Shown here in pieces: positions 1 to 13,499 of a DNA stretch of 64,000 nt. The notes beneath the pieces were generated by a model, which was not told the DNA's origin, searched no databases, and saw only the letters and a program-made list of their open reading frames with translations. The translations under genes and the position numbers were made by a program. How positions within the stretch are numbered: position 1 is the stretch's first letter; the number at the start of each line of letters is the position of its first letter. Source of the DNA: Cyrtodaria siliqua (lineage: Eukaryota > Mollusca > Bivalvia > Adapedonta > Hiatellidae); the NCBI GenBank assembly GCA_037043455.1, contig JAWPHD010005094.1, forward strand, positions 1 to 64,000, read 5' to 3'.

Positions 1-744
1 AAAACAATATTCACATGAGTGGCGTAGTGAGAATACTATTTTTGGAGCTCACGAGATGCCATGAATTATTATTATTATTATTTTATCCATCCACCAACAG
101 CTGATTTTGTATGTGTGTCGATTTCACATGTTTTATTGCTCACTTGTAGCCCCAATTTTACAATTCATTAGTGAATATACAACATAACCTAGTCAAAAAA
201 TCAATGTTAATGCAAACATCTATGAAATATATAGTGATCACGTCAAACATACCAAGTCAAGTCAAGAAATGTTATTTCATAATTTAGGCCACCGGCCCAT
301 CATTAGAAACAAGTTAAACAGCATAATAACATTATTATACATTATATGGATGAAGATATATAAAAAAACATGTTTATAATAATTATCAGATTACAAATAT
401 AGAATGTATAAACAAATTAAGTAGAAACTTTACGTTTTCTCTATATCTAATATCTACGTAACATTCGTCATGTGAACTATATATTTATCTAACTCAAGAA
501 ATTGTATCGATATTCAGTTTACGTTTTTCGTTTGATCTGTATATAAATTTTGTAATGGATAAGATATACATGACATCAGATGATAAAACATATTCAGAGA
601 TATGTCAACCAACCACTGTGCTCTGAAAAATAGACTTTGATATTCCTCATATTCCCTACACTCCGTTATAAAGTGAACTCATCTTCAATTACAGATATTT
701 TTCTAGCATAACAATGCATGTGTAAAAATGAATTTGTTAAAAAT
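1..744. other. Non-coding, one shared repeat segment
   Basis: No gene is visible. A short ATT microsatellite lies at about 65-93. The stretch 45-180 (words such as CACGAGATG, ATCAACAGCTGA and TAGCCCCAATT) recurs, diverged, at about 42243-42390, so it belongs to a dispersed repeat. The remainder shows no structure I can name. Confidence 0.6.
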
Positions 745-1565
745 AGTGGAGTCTGTATAGTAAGTGGAATGAAACCTTATGTGGTTTTCATAATGTATTT
801 TCACAAAATGCCAAAAAGGAAAAGCAAATATGCAACCATGAAACCATTACTTGTTAAATAACGCAAGAAGACGCGACGAGATGGGACGCGATACAACATA
901 AATTAGTGGAGTGTAACATATTGAGTTCTTAAAATTAGTACTGTGTAACTTTATGAGAGTTTCATATGTATTTTCATGTCATAAAATAAGAAAAGGAACA
1001 TTATAATCATATGTTCTTTAAGCTACCATAATCTGTTAAATAACAGGACACATAATTAAAACTTAGTGGAATCGCGTATACAAATTAGTGGAGTGTGACC
1101 GTATGAAGTCTGAATTATAGTGGTATGTAACATTATATGGTTTTCTTAATGTATTTTCACAAAATACCGAAAAGAAAATATGACACCATGCAACCATTAT
1201 TTGTTAAATAATGCAACGGGACGCGCAAGAAGGGAAGCAACATAATGTAAATTAGTGGAGTGTAACCTTATGAGGTCTTAACAATGTGTAGTGTAACTTT
1301 ATGAGGTTTTCATTTTGTATTTTTACATCATAAAACATGGAAAAGAACATATGCAACCATTATTTGTTAAATAACAGGACAAGTATTTAAAACCTTGGTG
1401 AAATCTTATGTAAAAAATAGTGGAGTGTAACCTTATGAAGTCTGTATAACTAGTGGAATGTAACCTTATATATTTCATAATGTATTTTCACATAAAAAGC
1501 AAATACGCAACAATGTAAGTATTATCCGTTAAATAATAAAACGCGACGGGACAGGACGGAACGCG
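745..1565. repeat. ~340-bp tandem repeat, about 2.5 units
   Basis: Units begin with AGTGGAGT at 745, 1087 and 1419, giving spacings of 342 and 332. Each unit contains a GGTTTTCATAATGTATTTTC-like word followed by ATTTGTTAAATAA and a GGGACGCG-like patch. Inside each unit the AGTGGAGTGTAACCTTATGA word is itself repeated about every 170 bp. Copies are diverged, so the array is old. No coding frame runs through it. Confidence 0.75.
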
Positions 1566-2479
1566 ACAGGAATGTACAGAGTGATTCCTATTCGTATAGC
1601 CTATTTCTTCAAAGCGAGGGTATAATGAACGATGAATTCATTTTTTAAAACGGTAAACGTTGAAAAGGAATGAAACGTTTGACCCCCACTGAGGGTTGAA
1701 TTTGAACAACGTGTTATACTAGAGGTTGACGATCATGTATACATTTGGAAATCCATGCCAAGATATAGTTTTGAGTTGATCTTATTTATAATATTTCCGA
1801 TAGCTCTTTAACTTTAAAACGGAATCTTCTATAAGATGATTCTGTCTCGACCAGAAAAGACTGAGCCTAGCTTAATTCCAAACTTATTTTCATATTTTGT
1901 CAAAGCTATACAGCTCAAAACATAACACTTTTCATCTGACTACCTCTCGTATGATTTGTAAACTGAAAAAAGCAATGATGCTTCGAAATCATACGTCTGT
2001 CGATCACCCCAAATCAACTTTCTGTATACAATGAATAATTCCAAACTATGATCTTAAACAATGATTCTTAAATAATCATTTTCAATCCACAATGAATTAA
2101 CTCCAAACCTTATGATTAACCCTTATATCAACATCTGGCTTGAGCATAACCCGTCTCAAACTACATATTTTCAAACAAATGTGTAACGACACCCCGTCCA
2201 CCCACGCGAACTTTATAACACGTATGGTAAACGAATCGAATTCACTCCATGTCAAAAATGAGGCCATACATGGTAAAAGTGTTTCATATATGCACTATAC
2301 TGCAAACTAATGCAGACGTTACATAACCCTACACCGTGTGTAAACCAATCGTCTTATCAGGGCTACATGTAAATAACAGGTGATGCGTACATACAATGTT
2401 TATAAAAGTATAAATGACAATGGTGAGCTATCTTTAATATTATTTTGTTTACCATTATCAATTAAATATGTTCACACGC
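1566..2479. other. Non-coding, nothing recognised
   Basis: AT-rich sequence between the tandem repeat and the zinc-finger relics. I see no open frame with family resemblance, no repeat shared with the rest of the window and no RNA gene. Confidence 0.5.
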
Positions 2480-4464
<1,985 letters not shown>

Positions 4465-5931
4465 CTAACAGCTAAATGGCTTCTCGACCGTATGTATTCG
4501 CTTGTGTTTGCTGAGATTTGATGATTGTGCGAATCTCTTTTCACATACTTGACACTTGAATGGCTTCTCATCCGTATGTATTCGCCTGTGTGTGCTGAGA
4601 TGTTGTGACTGGGAAAATCTCTTATCACATACCTGACACTTAAATGGCTTCTCACCCCTATGTATTCGCATATGTTTCTTGAGATCTGACGATTGTGCGA
4701 ATCCCTTTTCACACACGTGACACTTAAATGGCTTCTCACCCATATGTATTCGCCGGTGTGTGCTGAGATTTTGTGACTTGGAAAATCTCTTATCACATAC
4801 CTGACACTTAAATGGCTTCTCACCCCTATGTATTTGCATATGTGTCTTAAGATCTGACGATTGTGCGAATCTCTTTTCACACACCTGGCACCTAAATGGT
4901 TTCTCACCCGTATGTATCTGCATGTGTACGCTGACGTGCGATACTCGTGCGAATTTCTTATTACACACCTGACACTTAAATGGCTTCTCACCTTTATGTA
5001 TATTTATGTGTCTTTTAAGCGATGATGATAGGGTGAATCTCATATCACACACTTGACACTTAAATGGCTTCTCACCTGTATGTATGTTTACGTGTGTTTT
5101 AAGCGTTGATGATTGGGCGAATCTCATATCACACTCCTGACACTTAAATGGCTTCTCACCCGTATGTATGTTCATGTGTGTTTTAAGCGATGATGATTGG
5201 GTGAATCTCATATCACACACTTCACACTTAAATGGCTTCTCACCTGTATGTATGCTTATGTGTGTTTTAAGCGATGATGATCGGGCGAATCTTATATCAC
5301 ATTCCTGACACTTGAAAAGCTTCTCACCCGTATGTATTCGCCTGTGTGTGCGGAGATATCCTGACTGAGAAAATCTCTTATCACATACCTGGCACTTAAA
5401 TGGCTTCTCACCCCTATGTATTCGCATATGTGTCTTAAGATCTGACGATTGTGCGAATCTCTTTTCACACACCTGGCACTTAAATGGTTTCTCACCCGTA
5501 TGTATCTGCATGTGTACGCTGACGTGTGATAGTCGTGCGAATTTCTTATTACACATCGGACACGTAAATAGCTTCTCACCTTTATGTATATTTATGTGTC
5601 TTTTAAGCGATGATGATTGGGTGAATCTCATATCACACACTTGACACTTAAATGGCTTCTCACCTGTATGTATGTTTACGTGTGTTTTAAGCGTTGATGA
5701 TTGGGCGAATCTCATATCACACTCCTGACACTTAAATGGCTTCTCACCCGTATGTATGTTCATGTGGGTTTTAAGCGATGATGATTGGGCGAATCTCATA
5801 TCACACACCTGACACTTAAATGGTTTATCACCCGTATGTATCCGCATGTGTCTGCTGAGGTAAGATGATCGTGCGAATCTCTTATCACACTCCTGACACT
5901 TAAATGTCTTCTCATCACTATGCAGTTCCAT
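4465..5931 (-). CDS. C2H2 zinc-finger protein, 17 fingers
   Basis: A single open frame of 488 residues from the ATG at 5931 (MELHSDEK) to the stop at 4465. In-frame codons continue a short way upstream without another ATG, up to a stop at 6007-6009, so this Met is the first possible start within the exon; the real gene may have an upstream exon. Seventeen consecutive C2H2 fingers (28 residues each, FKCQxCxxRFxxSSxLxxHxxIH) start near residue 10 and are joined by TGEKP-type linkers. It is therefore expected to be a nuclear, sequence-specific DNA-binding protein. There is no KRAB, BTB, SCAN or other effector domain. Fingers 9-14 are a near copy of fingers 2-7. The frame stops inside an eighteenth finger (FSC then TAG) and relic fingers follow, so the present stop shortens an ancestral array. 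Target and role cannot be read from the sequence. Confidence 0.85.
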   Translation of the reverse strand: MELHSDEKTFKCQECDKRFARSSYLSRHMRIHTGDKPFKCQVCDMRFAQSSSLKTHMNIHTGEKPFKCQECDMRFAQSSTLKTHVNIHTGEKPFKCQVCDMRFTQSSSLKRHINIHKGEKLFTCPMCNKKFARLSHVSVHMQIHTGEKPFKCQVCEKRFAQSSDLKTHMRIHRGEKPFKCQVCDKRFSQSGYLRTHRRIHTGEKLFKCQECDIRFARSSSLKTHISIHTGEKPFKCEVCDMRFTQSSSLKTHMNIHTGEKPFKCQECDMRFAQSSTLKTHVNIHTGEKPFKCQVCDMRFTLSSSLKRHINIHKGEKPFKCQVCNKKFARVSHVSVHMQIHTGEKPFRCQVCEKRFAQSSDLKTHMQIHRGEKPFKCQVCDKRFSKSQNLSTHRRIHMGEKPFKCHVCEKGFAQSSDLKKHMRIHRGEKPFKCQVCDKRFSQSQHLSTHRRIHTDEKPFKCQVCEKRFAQSSNLSKHKRIHTVEKPFSC

Positions 5932-7736
5932 GTCTTTGTTTATACTTATATCTTTGTACAACTGACACGTGAATGGCTTCTCACCAGTAGCTATTATGAT
6001 GCATACTTAAGTTAATGTTAGTAACAGCCCATCGTACACTTGAAATTGAATCTTGTCTTCTCAGTATGTGTCAGCATTTGTGAGACTGGTGAACGTCTAA
6101 ATATCTTACAGCATTTTGGAAAAAAGCATTCAATTGCCTATCCATAGCAGATTATATTAAATACAAAACTATTGACGGAGTAAGAAATACACGTTATAAT
6201 TTGTTTATCTGGCACAGGACGCTTTAGCCTACCTCCATCGAATTTATTCTATTTATTAATACTGTTACTAGAGTCACCGTTGGTACACTTGAATCGTGCC
6301 ATATAAGAATGTCTCAGCACATTTATATCTTGTTACACCGATGACAGATTCACCGCACCAAACCATGAATACCATGAAGCCTGTTTTGTATTCCTCTCAT
6401 GCACGGTTCTTCATACTCGCTTTGTTAATATTTTCATACACGGTGCTGCACATACCTGTCCTGAACGGCCGTTTTAGTTATCTGCAAAGTTAAAACATAT
6501 GTATATTGGCTATCTAATACAACATTTTGCAAACATTACACATTCTCAATGAAATCGGTTGTTCAAGGTTCAAACAGGTTTACTTCGGTGATAATGAGTT
6601 CATTTATTTGTATATGAATACTTGAGCATATTTGAATAGGAAGTTTTTAATCGAACAGTTCTGTGAACCAGCACATGTGTATTCAATAGTATATCTTCTT
6701 ATAATATGGATATAATCCCTATATTAAATATAACAGGACAAATAGTGTTGTCAATACTTCTTGTAGATTTTATAATAAAAAGGAACAATTTGGATTTTTT
6801 TAAATGATAAAAACAACTACAGTTTACATTAATAAGCTAAAAGAGATCCGCGAAACAGGGCTGCCAAAACTCCCGAGACTAAAACTGAAGATTTAAAGCA
6901 TGCGAAGACATTTTAGCGTACTATAACTTGATTTTCACAAAACAATATAAAAAATTAGGGACACATTTAATTTATTTATGCAATTAATCCTTATACATTC
7001 GTTGATAGCTAAAGGAAATAATAGATTACCATACTTCAACATGAACACAGTCTGTTTTAAGGTTTAGTAGGAATTGGAAATCAGATTAGAAATACTTGGT
7101 GTAATTTATATCACAACTGCTCTTTCATGGGAGTACGTATACTATTTTATGAAGATGGTGAGACATGTAAATACAACAACGTCTTCATAACTCTTAAGCA
7201 AAGTGTTATAATCTTACGCAAAGTGATATAGCATAGCTCATGATACTTGCTATTTCAGTTAGGAGAACTAATCAAAGAAGCCAGATATATATTGCTACTA
7301 CTTCAACGGTTGTTATGTCATTGAAGGAACTAATTTTTTCCTTAGGTAGGATTATATATAAATCATGTTAAGCTATGTTATCTATTCAGTCAGAGTATTA
7401 CACTTGGTTTTAATAGTAATATACAATATACAAACATTGCTCACAGTGAGTATCCCCATTGATTTGACACTTGCAAATACTCTCCTTTGTATCGCTGACT
7501 ATGAAGCGTTACAAGGCCAATGCAGGAAAAAAAATGATGAACTATAAATATAAACCAGTTAAATTATGAACATTTTTTGTTTTAAATAAGATTTGATGAA
7601 AATTCGGAGAATCCGGAATTTATCCGGAGATTTGGCAGGTCTGGTGACAGCACCCTTTCCCTATTATATCCTGTGGAACCCTAGTGCTGACAACACATGA
7701 TGATTTCTTCTGTTTTCTTACCACAACAGTGTTGTT
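5932..7736. repeat. Duplicated upstream flank of the zinc-finger gene, copy A
   Basis: This stretch matches the flank of the second zinc-finger locus: 5940-6960 aligns with 30170-31060, and 7050-7736 with about 36476-37200. Shared words include CCATCGTACACTTGAAATTG versus its 30.26-kb counterpart, and CTACTTCAACGGTTGTTATG in both. The start probably includes the promoter and 5' exon region of the gene, but I cannot place a transcription start. Small open frames in it are not conserved between the copies and are not annotated. Confidence 0.75.
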
Positions 7737-8217
7737 TAGGCATACATGAAGTAAATCACTGTGGTATTAATGCCTGGTGTAGTCGAAGTTCCCAAATGCA
7801 TAATGCCTAAAATATCCTTGGTGATAAAAGGCATTTTTGAGTATTTAAGTCCTGTTTCTCTGGCTGAAATGACTTTATAGACTTGTTTGTGAGAGCTAAG
7901 AACATTTTGCATGGCTGTATGTTGATTTTATTTATCAACTTGAAAGTTTTGAAACTGAAAGTAGAACACATGTAACAGGTGCCGAATGAATGCAGTTTGT
8001 TCGCGTTGTCAACAAAGATCAAATTTTATTTTCTTATATGCCACATTACCACTATTCTCAGCAGTTTTCGAGAGAGGAAGGTCTCATGACTAAGAATATT
8101 TAAGTGGATCTTTGTTTGAACTTCATTTTGAAAAATGGCTAACTAGAAAGCTTGGAAAATAGTGTACAGGACTCAATGGGACCTGTTTTATTTCCGGTAC
8201 ACCTTTAGATCAAAAAG
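7737..8217. other. ~480-bp segment present only in flank copy A
   Basis: Flank copy B (near 37200) runs directly from the CAGTCTTGTTG word into CAATATAGTAAATGGAGTC. Copy A has about 480 bp between the equivalent words near 7735 and 8218. This segment is therefore either an insertion in A or a deletion in B. I see no terminal inverted repeat, poly-A or target duplication at its edges, so it is unclassified. Confidence 0.55.
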
Positions 8218-8343
8218 CAATATAGTAACTGGAGTCACATACATAAAAGGGGAAGTAACAAAAACAACTGTTTTCGGGTGTTTATCATAAATATTATAGG
8301 CAAACAACGGCACTATACCCAAATATTAAGAGTTATAATGGGG

Positions 8344-8884
8344 TGTTGCCGGCGGTGCGGTTCCCGGCCTTGAGTTATAATGGGGTGTAAAAGAACCCTG
8401 ATGAAATGTAAATGGAGAATGGAATTATTACAGGATGACGTTGGCTTAAAGACCAAGATAATTATCTTATCCAAACTCCATACACACACACACTACCCTC
8501 CTCACCACGCCCGAGACGTAGCATGTAATAGGTAGGTAATTAGTGTTACGTAACACGTACTGATTAGGATTAATAAATAATGCTCAGTGGGGTAGCTTAA
8601 TCGTCTCCGCTCATTAAAGGACAGTCTACCGTGTGAATTGCTTTCCTATTATGGTTTTATGGCATTCTCATTAGGTCTGCCTTCTTTAATCGGCAGTCAT
8701 AAATCACTATGACCCTCCACCCCACGTAGTGTCTCGAATTATTTCATAGAAAACTGTTTTCTCAAGAGTGTTGAAGTGAAAATTGCAAATTTCCAAACAT
8801 AATAAATTAAAAACAAATTACATTTAGAGTTATTAACATAACCTGAAAACTAATTGATTTAGAAACTCAACGTTAAAAAGCATG
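8344..8884. repeat. Dispersed repeat R1, copy 1
   Basis: About 540 bp, from GGCGGTGCGGTTCCCGG to AACTCAACGTTAAAA, matching 41644-42152 in the same orientation with modest divergence. Shared words include GAGTTATAATGGGGTGTAAA, TTACAGGATGACGTTGGCTT and CTCCACCCCACGTAGTGTCT. No protein frame is conserved between the copies. It is probably a non-autonomous interspersed element of unknown class. Confidence 0.8.
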
Positions 8885-8899
8885 AACCAGCCAGCATGC

Positions 8900-9180
8900 C
8901 TATCTCGGGCCGATATCCTTAATGTCGGAATATTGGGTCCGACGTCGGACCGATTAATTCAATATTTTTCAAATTTTAAATTAGATAATGTTTGTTTGTA
9001 TGGCATGCCAAATTGATTGTTCAATGTATTAATCTTAATTAATATAACACAAAGAGCACATTTCTTCTTATGTCGGTTATAATATCTCGGGCTGACGTCG
9101 GGCCGACGTAGTTTTCATCAACTGATACCCTTCATCGTGCCACTGTCGGTCCGACATAACACGCCATAAATCAATAAAGG
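8900..9180. repeat. Region rich in GTCGG/CCGAC short palindromes
   Basis: Contains the perfect 12-bp palindrome TCCGACGTCGGA (about 8939-8950), the related GGGCTGACGTCGGGCCGACG (about 9089-9108) and CTGTCGGTCCGACAT (about 9144). These GC-rich words stand out against AT-rich surroundings. They look like the termini or internal hairpins of a degenerate repeat. No gene is present. Confidence 0.45.
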
Positions 9181-9299
9181 GAGTTAATGACATGTCATTT
9201 TAAATATTGTGGCCATTTCGGACACAAACACGTTCGCCTAATGTAGAAAATTTTACTTAAAAACTGGCAGTTGCAAGGTTAATTTTTACTGTATCAGTA

Positions 9300-9650
9300 C
9301 GAAGAAATATAAAAAGATCGGACAGGGAAAGCAGCATTCAAGGAGGACAGTCAACCACAAAACACAGAAACAAACACACAAACAGACAAACAAGAAGGCA
9401 AAAGTAATATAAATGCAAACGACATCACGAACACAAAAGGGTTGACAATAGGGCTACTGTTTGGAAAGGTCAGTGGAAAAGTAGGCCACTGGGGGGGGAG
9501 GGGTTTAAACCGGTTCTAGGGTGCACTTAACCTCACACTTACCCGACTGTCATCCCATTAAAAAACGACAGTGTAAATAACGAAATCCCCGCCATGATCT
9601 AATCTCTAACCAACAAGGCAGCATCAATAGGCAGTATAAGTCAAACACAA
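9300..9650 (+). repeat. Dispersed repeat R2, copy 1
   Basis: Begins with AGATCGGACAGGGAAAGCAG and continues through TTCAAGGAGGACAGTCAACC, GGTTGACAATAGGGCTACTG and GGTTCTAGGGTGCAC. The same order of words occurs at 25078-25325 (plus), in reverse at 17380-17520, and its first ~65 bp in reverse at 13925-13985. It is a multi-copy non-coding interspersed element. It ends in TAGGCAGTATAAGT-like sequence also seen near 27430. Confidence 0.75.
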
Positions 9651-10372
9651 ATATGCTCGTGTAAATATAATACAAACAAACAATAGCCTAGAAAGCCACA
9701 ATGAAGGTACTCAATGCCTTTCAGAAGCCAGAGCAACAAGAGAATAAACCATTAAGGGCACTACAAGAAAGATCATAGACAAACATCAAACGCCACCGTC
9801 CCGATGGGCTTTAGGTAGGCGTCATCATAGGGTCCACAGCCTGTCCGGCCATCGTACAATTAAAGAGGAAAGCATAGTGGCGAACTGAAAAAGGGTCCAC
9901 CACCAAGCATGCAATACGTTGCAAAATAATAGGGTCATAACCTCTTTTGGTAAACTTTTTAACAAGTTGAAAAAAGATAGTATGAAAGTGATCATGACCA
10001 AGAATCTTACGAAGTTTATAAATCACATCATCATAGAAGTCAGGTTGTGATAGTCCTTGTCGCAGACGAGTCCTTAAATTACTTTTATATTTGGAAAGAA
10101 GATCAGGGTTACGATAATAAAACTTTGCAAAGGTTTTACGAAGTTTATGGTAAGGTAACCCTGATTGAGAAGCTTTTTATTTATACAAAGATTACGAATA
10201 TTAAAGTGGTCAACTCGAGTACAAGCTCTTGAAAAACGAAATTGAAATAATACATTATATACAATAAGGAGAAAGAACGATTAGTAAAAAGTGGAATTTG
10301 TTCCGCTTTCTTTATTCAAAAATAAAGTTTAATTGTTTTTTAATTTTAAAGATTATTTCTGCCCAATATTTT
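9651..10372. other. Non-coding, nothing recognised
   Basis: Between R2 and the 33-bp repeat. Short frames are present but none has family resemblance or a conserved copy elsewhere in the window. Confidence 0.45.
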
Positions 10373-10556
10373 CTGAAGAAATGCGGATGTCCGAACATTT
10401 TTCGAAACTAATATCAATGTCTGAATATTTGCCAAACGAAATGCTGGTGTCCGAATATTTTCCGAAGGATATGTCAATGTCCGCATATTTGCCGAAAGTA
10501 ATACCGATGTCCGAATATTTTCCGAAGGAAATTCCAATGTCCGAATAATTTCCGAA
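10373..10556 (+). repeat. 33-bp tandem repeat with an open 11-residue frame
   Basis: About 5.5 units of the form ATGTCCGAATATTTTCCGAA plus 13 further bases. Because the unit is a multiple of three it stays open on the plus strand and would read MSEYFPKEMP-like repeats. The opposite strand is also open, which suggests that base composition rather than coding keeps it open. There is no promoter, splice or family evidence, so I treat it as a minisatellite. Shorter TGTCCGAATAT words occur near 24340 and TATGTCCG words near 41370-41400. Confidence 0.7.
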
Positions 10557-10582
10557 CTATTAGGTACCGACCATTTTGATAT

Positions 10583-10645
10583 CTGGGGGTAGGAGGGGGG
10601 TGGGGGTGTGGTCGGTGTGGGGGTGGGGGGGGGGGGCTGGGGGCC
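10583..10645 (+). repeat. G-rich tract with quadruplex potential
   Basis: A dense series of G-runs (GGGGG, GGGGGG, GGGGG, then a run of about twelve G) separated by one to seven bases. It satisfies the usual G3+N1-7 rule several times over. There is no gene next to it, so a regulatory role is not supported. Confidence 0.6.
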
Positions 10646-10979
10646 TGGAATTTCTATTGAAAAAATATTCTGGCCCTTGAATTGTTAAAATATCCTGGCT
10701 CTGACTAGAGGGATTAAAAAAAACAGTCCCTCAAATTGTTGAAAAAAAATAATCCAGCCTTCTCTCATATTCTTCGAAAAAAAGTATTCTTGTTGTGAGT
10801 CTAATTAGAGGGAAAAAATAATCTGGCTCCCTATTCTTCATTCTACGATAAATGTAGATCTACTCCGGCCATTAGCCACTGGATTCAACACGCAAATGTT
10901 TAACCACAATCTGGCTACATCCACAGCTTCTGCTCAGACGTGTATCGAAATCTCCAGTTGAAATGAGTTTAGAAGACTG

Positions 10980-11555
10980 TGATAGTATTCATGGTTGTAA
11001 TAAATGTGATGTACATAGATCATGGTAGTAAAAACTAATAAATAAGTACATAGATCATGGTAGTAACAACTAATAAATAAGTACATAGATCATGGTAGTA
11101 ACAACTAATAAATAAGTACATAGATCATGGTAGTAAAAACTAATAAATAAGTACATAGATCATGGTAGTAAAAACTAATAAATAAGTACATAGATCATGG
11201 TAGTAAAAACTAATAAATAAGTACATAGATCATGGTAGTAAAAACTAATAAATAAGTACATAGATCAAGGTAGTAAAAACTAGTAAATAAGTACATAGAT
11301 CATGGTAGTAAAAACTAATAAATAAGTACATAGATCATGGTAGTAAAAACTAATAAATATGGGATACATAATTCATGGTAGTTATAAATGTGATAAATGT
11401 GATATACACTGGCAATGGTGGTAGTAAATGAGTTGTATAACATGTTATAAAGTGGTCATGGTAGTAAATTTGGTATACATTGGTCATGGTAGTAATGAAT
11501 GTGATATTCATATAGTCATGGTTATAATTAATGTTGTATACATAAGTCATGGTTG
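10980..11555. repeat. 35-bp minisatellite with degenerate borders
   Basis: Ten near-perfect 35-bp units start with GTACATAGATCATGGTAGTA at 11011, 11046, 11081 and so on to 11326. The right side (11360-11555) has older units of the same theme (TGGTCATGGTAGTAA plus ATGTGATATACA). Isolated copies of the theme recur at about 11826-11860 and 12420-12540. The central homogeneous block is therefore a recent expansion of an old, wider array. Confidence 0.85.
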
Positions 11556-12880
11556 TAATAAGGCCATTATTTTTTTATATAAATTTGTTTTACGAACCCT
11601 CCTACCACAAAAACGAAATTAGGTATTTTATTTTTCCATAGGGAATTTCATAGTGTATTGTTTTTACCTACTACCAGATTTTAACAGAACATTTCATTTC
11701 CTTCCTTTAAATTAAAATAATTAAACTATGCTTTACCAATTTTTTATTTTTATTTGTTTCCCTTCCTCCTACAGCAATTCTCTGTCTTGATAGTTCGTCA
11801 AACAAATAATAAAAAAATGGCTTAAATGTGATATACAATGATTGGTCATGGTAGTATGTAAATATTGCAATCCTGTGAGGGTGACAGTGAATATTTGTAA
11901 ACCTTCTAAGGTTATTTGTTTTATTATAATGAAAAATATGTTTGAAAAAGAAATCTGGTCCTGCTAAATACTCCTTTGAACATGTTGAAATAAAACAGGA
12001 GAAAACATTGTTACTAATCTGTCGGTTCCATATCACTATTCTCAGCACGTAGCTAGAAAATAAATGTCTGCGGATGGTTCTTTTGTGTTCTTACGAAATC
12101 TTCAGCTGTGAACTCATGCGTAAAATTTTCAAATCATCTTCAAAAGGTTGCGCAAACTGTGTTCGACATTTTAGTAAATGTTCACTGATTTTTATTTCCA
12201 TATGTATATACATACACTGTTCAGCATAGGACATTGCTTTGACATCACAATCAATACTATAGTACAAATTATACTGGGGTGACATTACAAAAAATACTAT
12301 CATTCAGTGACTCACTCCATGGAGACATTATAAGCGATATGAGATATTACAAAAATTGGAAAATAACAGTATTTAACATTGGTGCTCACATTCATTATTA
12401 ATAAATATTAAATATGATAGCAGTGGTCATGGTAATAATAAATGTAGTGTGCATAGCTGGTAGTAATACATGGGGTATTTAGTGGTCATGGTAGTAATGA
12501 TTGGGGTACTTTAGTGGTCATGGTAGTAATTTAGACGAGCAAAAGGGGCTCACATAGAAAGCAGACAAGGACAAGATTAAAACTTGCACATGGAGTTCCA
12601 TCCACCATATATGGAAAGATCCATATTAAACAAGAGTTGTCAAAAGGACAGCATGCTCCACTGATCAAAGTCAATTTTAAAAAAGGTCACTGACACTTCC
12701 GTCTCATCAACCATGGAGCCAGTTCATTCACAAGGTCAAGTATTAATTGTGGAGTTTAGGTGGTGGTGAGGTGAGTAGTGTTAGGAATCGGCTGAAAATT
12801 CATGACCGATTATCTGAATATTTAACCGATCGATGATCGATCATTAATCGATTAAACATGGCTGCTATAAAAGACAAGTG
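11556..12880. other. Non-coding, with scattered minisatellite and mollusc-type repeat fragments
   Basis: Contains stray units of the 35-bp theme (11826-11860 and 12420-12540), then a stretch at about 12620-12710 with the words ACAAGAGTTGTCAAAAGGAC and AAAGGTCACTGACAC that resembles a common molluscan interspersed repeat. GATCGATGATCGATCATTAA at about 12828-12847 is a short inverted motif. I see no gene. Confidence 0.5.
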
Positions 12881-13499
12881 TAAGCCTTTTTCAGACTAAA
12901 ATGAAGAAAAGAATCACATTTCAAGTATGTGCTGGTAATAAAGGAACAGACTAAAACTGACCAACATATATATTTTAAAAAATAAGTTGTGATAACCGCT
13001 ATAAATATGTGATTACTTTTTGCACCATTATAACTCATTTTATTTCTTGTATACTTTAGTACAAGAGAATGAAATAAGCCATAATGTTCAACAACCGAGT
13101 AAAGTCGATCATGAAATTTTTATTCGAATAATCAGATCAAAGGCAAAACTGATTGATGATCGATCAAATCGATTAATCGGAACAACGCTATTGGTCAGTA
13201 AACATATACCAAATATCGAAAAAAAAAGTCCTTCAATACCAAAGAACGTGTAAGGTGAGGGAGGGTCGGGGAATAGAACAGGATGCAGACATGGTAAATG
13301 AAGAGAAACCAAAAGAATATAACACATATTTGTCTATTTATCTGTGGTGATGTTGGTGTAGGAAGGTGTGGGCGTTTATGGGGCTAATTATATTTACAGG
13401 CTTGCCATTGCCATTTGATGTATGCAGTGAGTTTCACTGAAATATATGAAGCTGCTTAAAAAACTTTAACTGAAATTCTAAGTTGAAAAAAACAAAAAA
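12881..13499. other. Non-coding, nothing recognised
   Basis: Holds another patch of GATTGATGATCGATCAAATC near 13150 like the one at 12.83 kb. The open frames here are short and unsupported. Confidence 0.4.
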
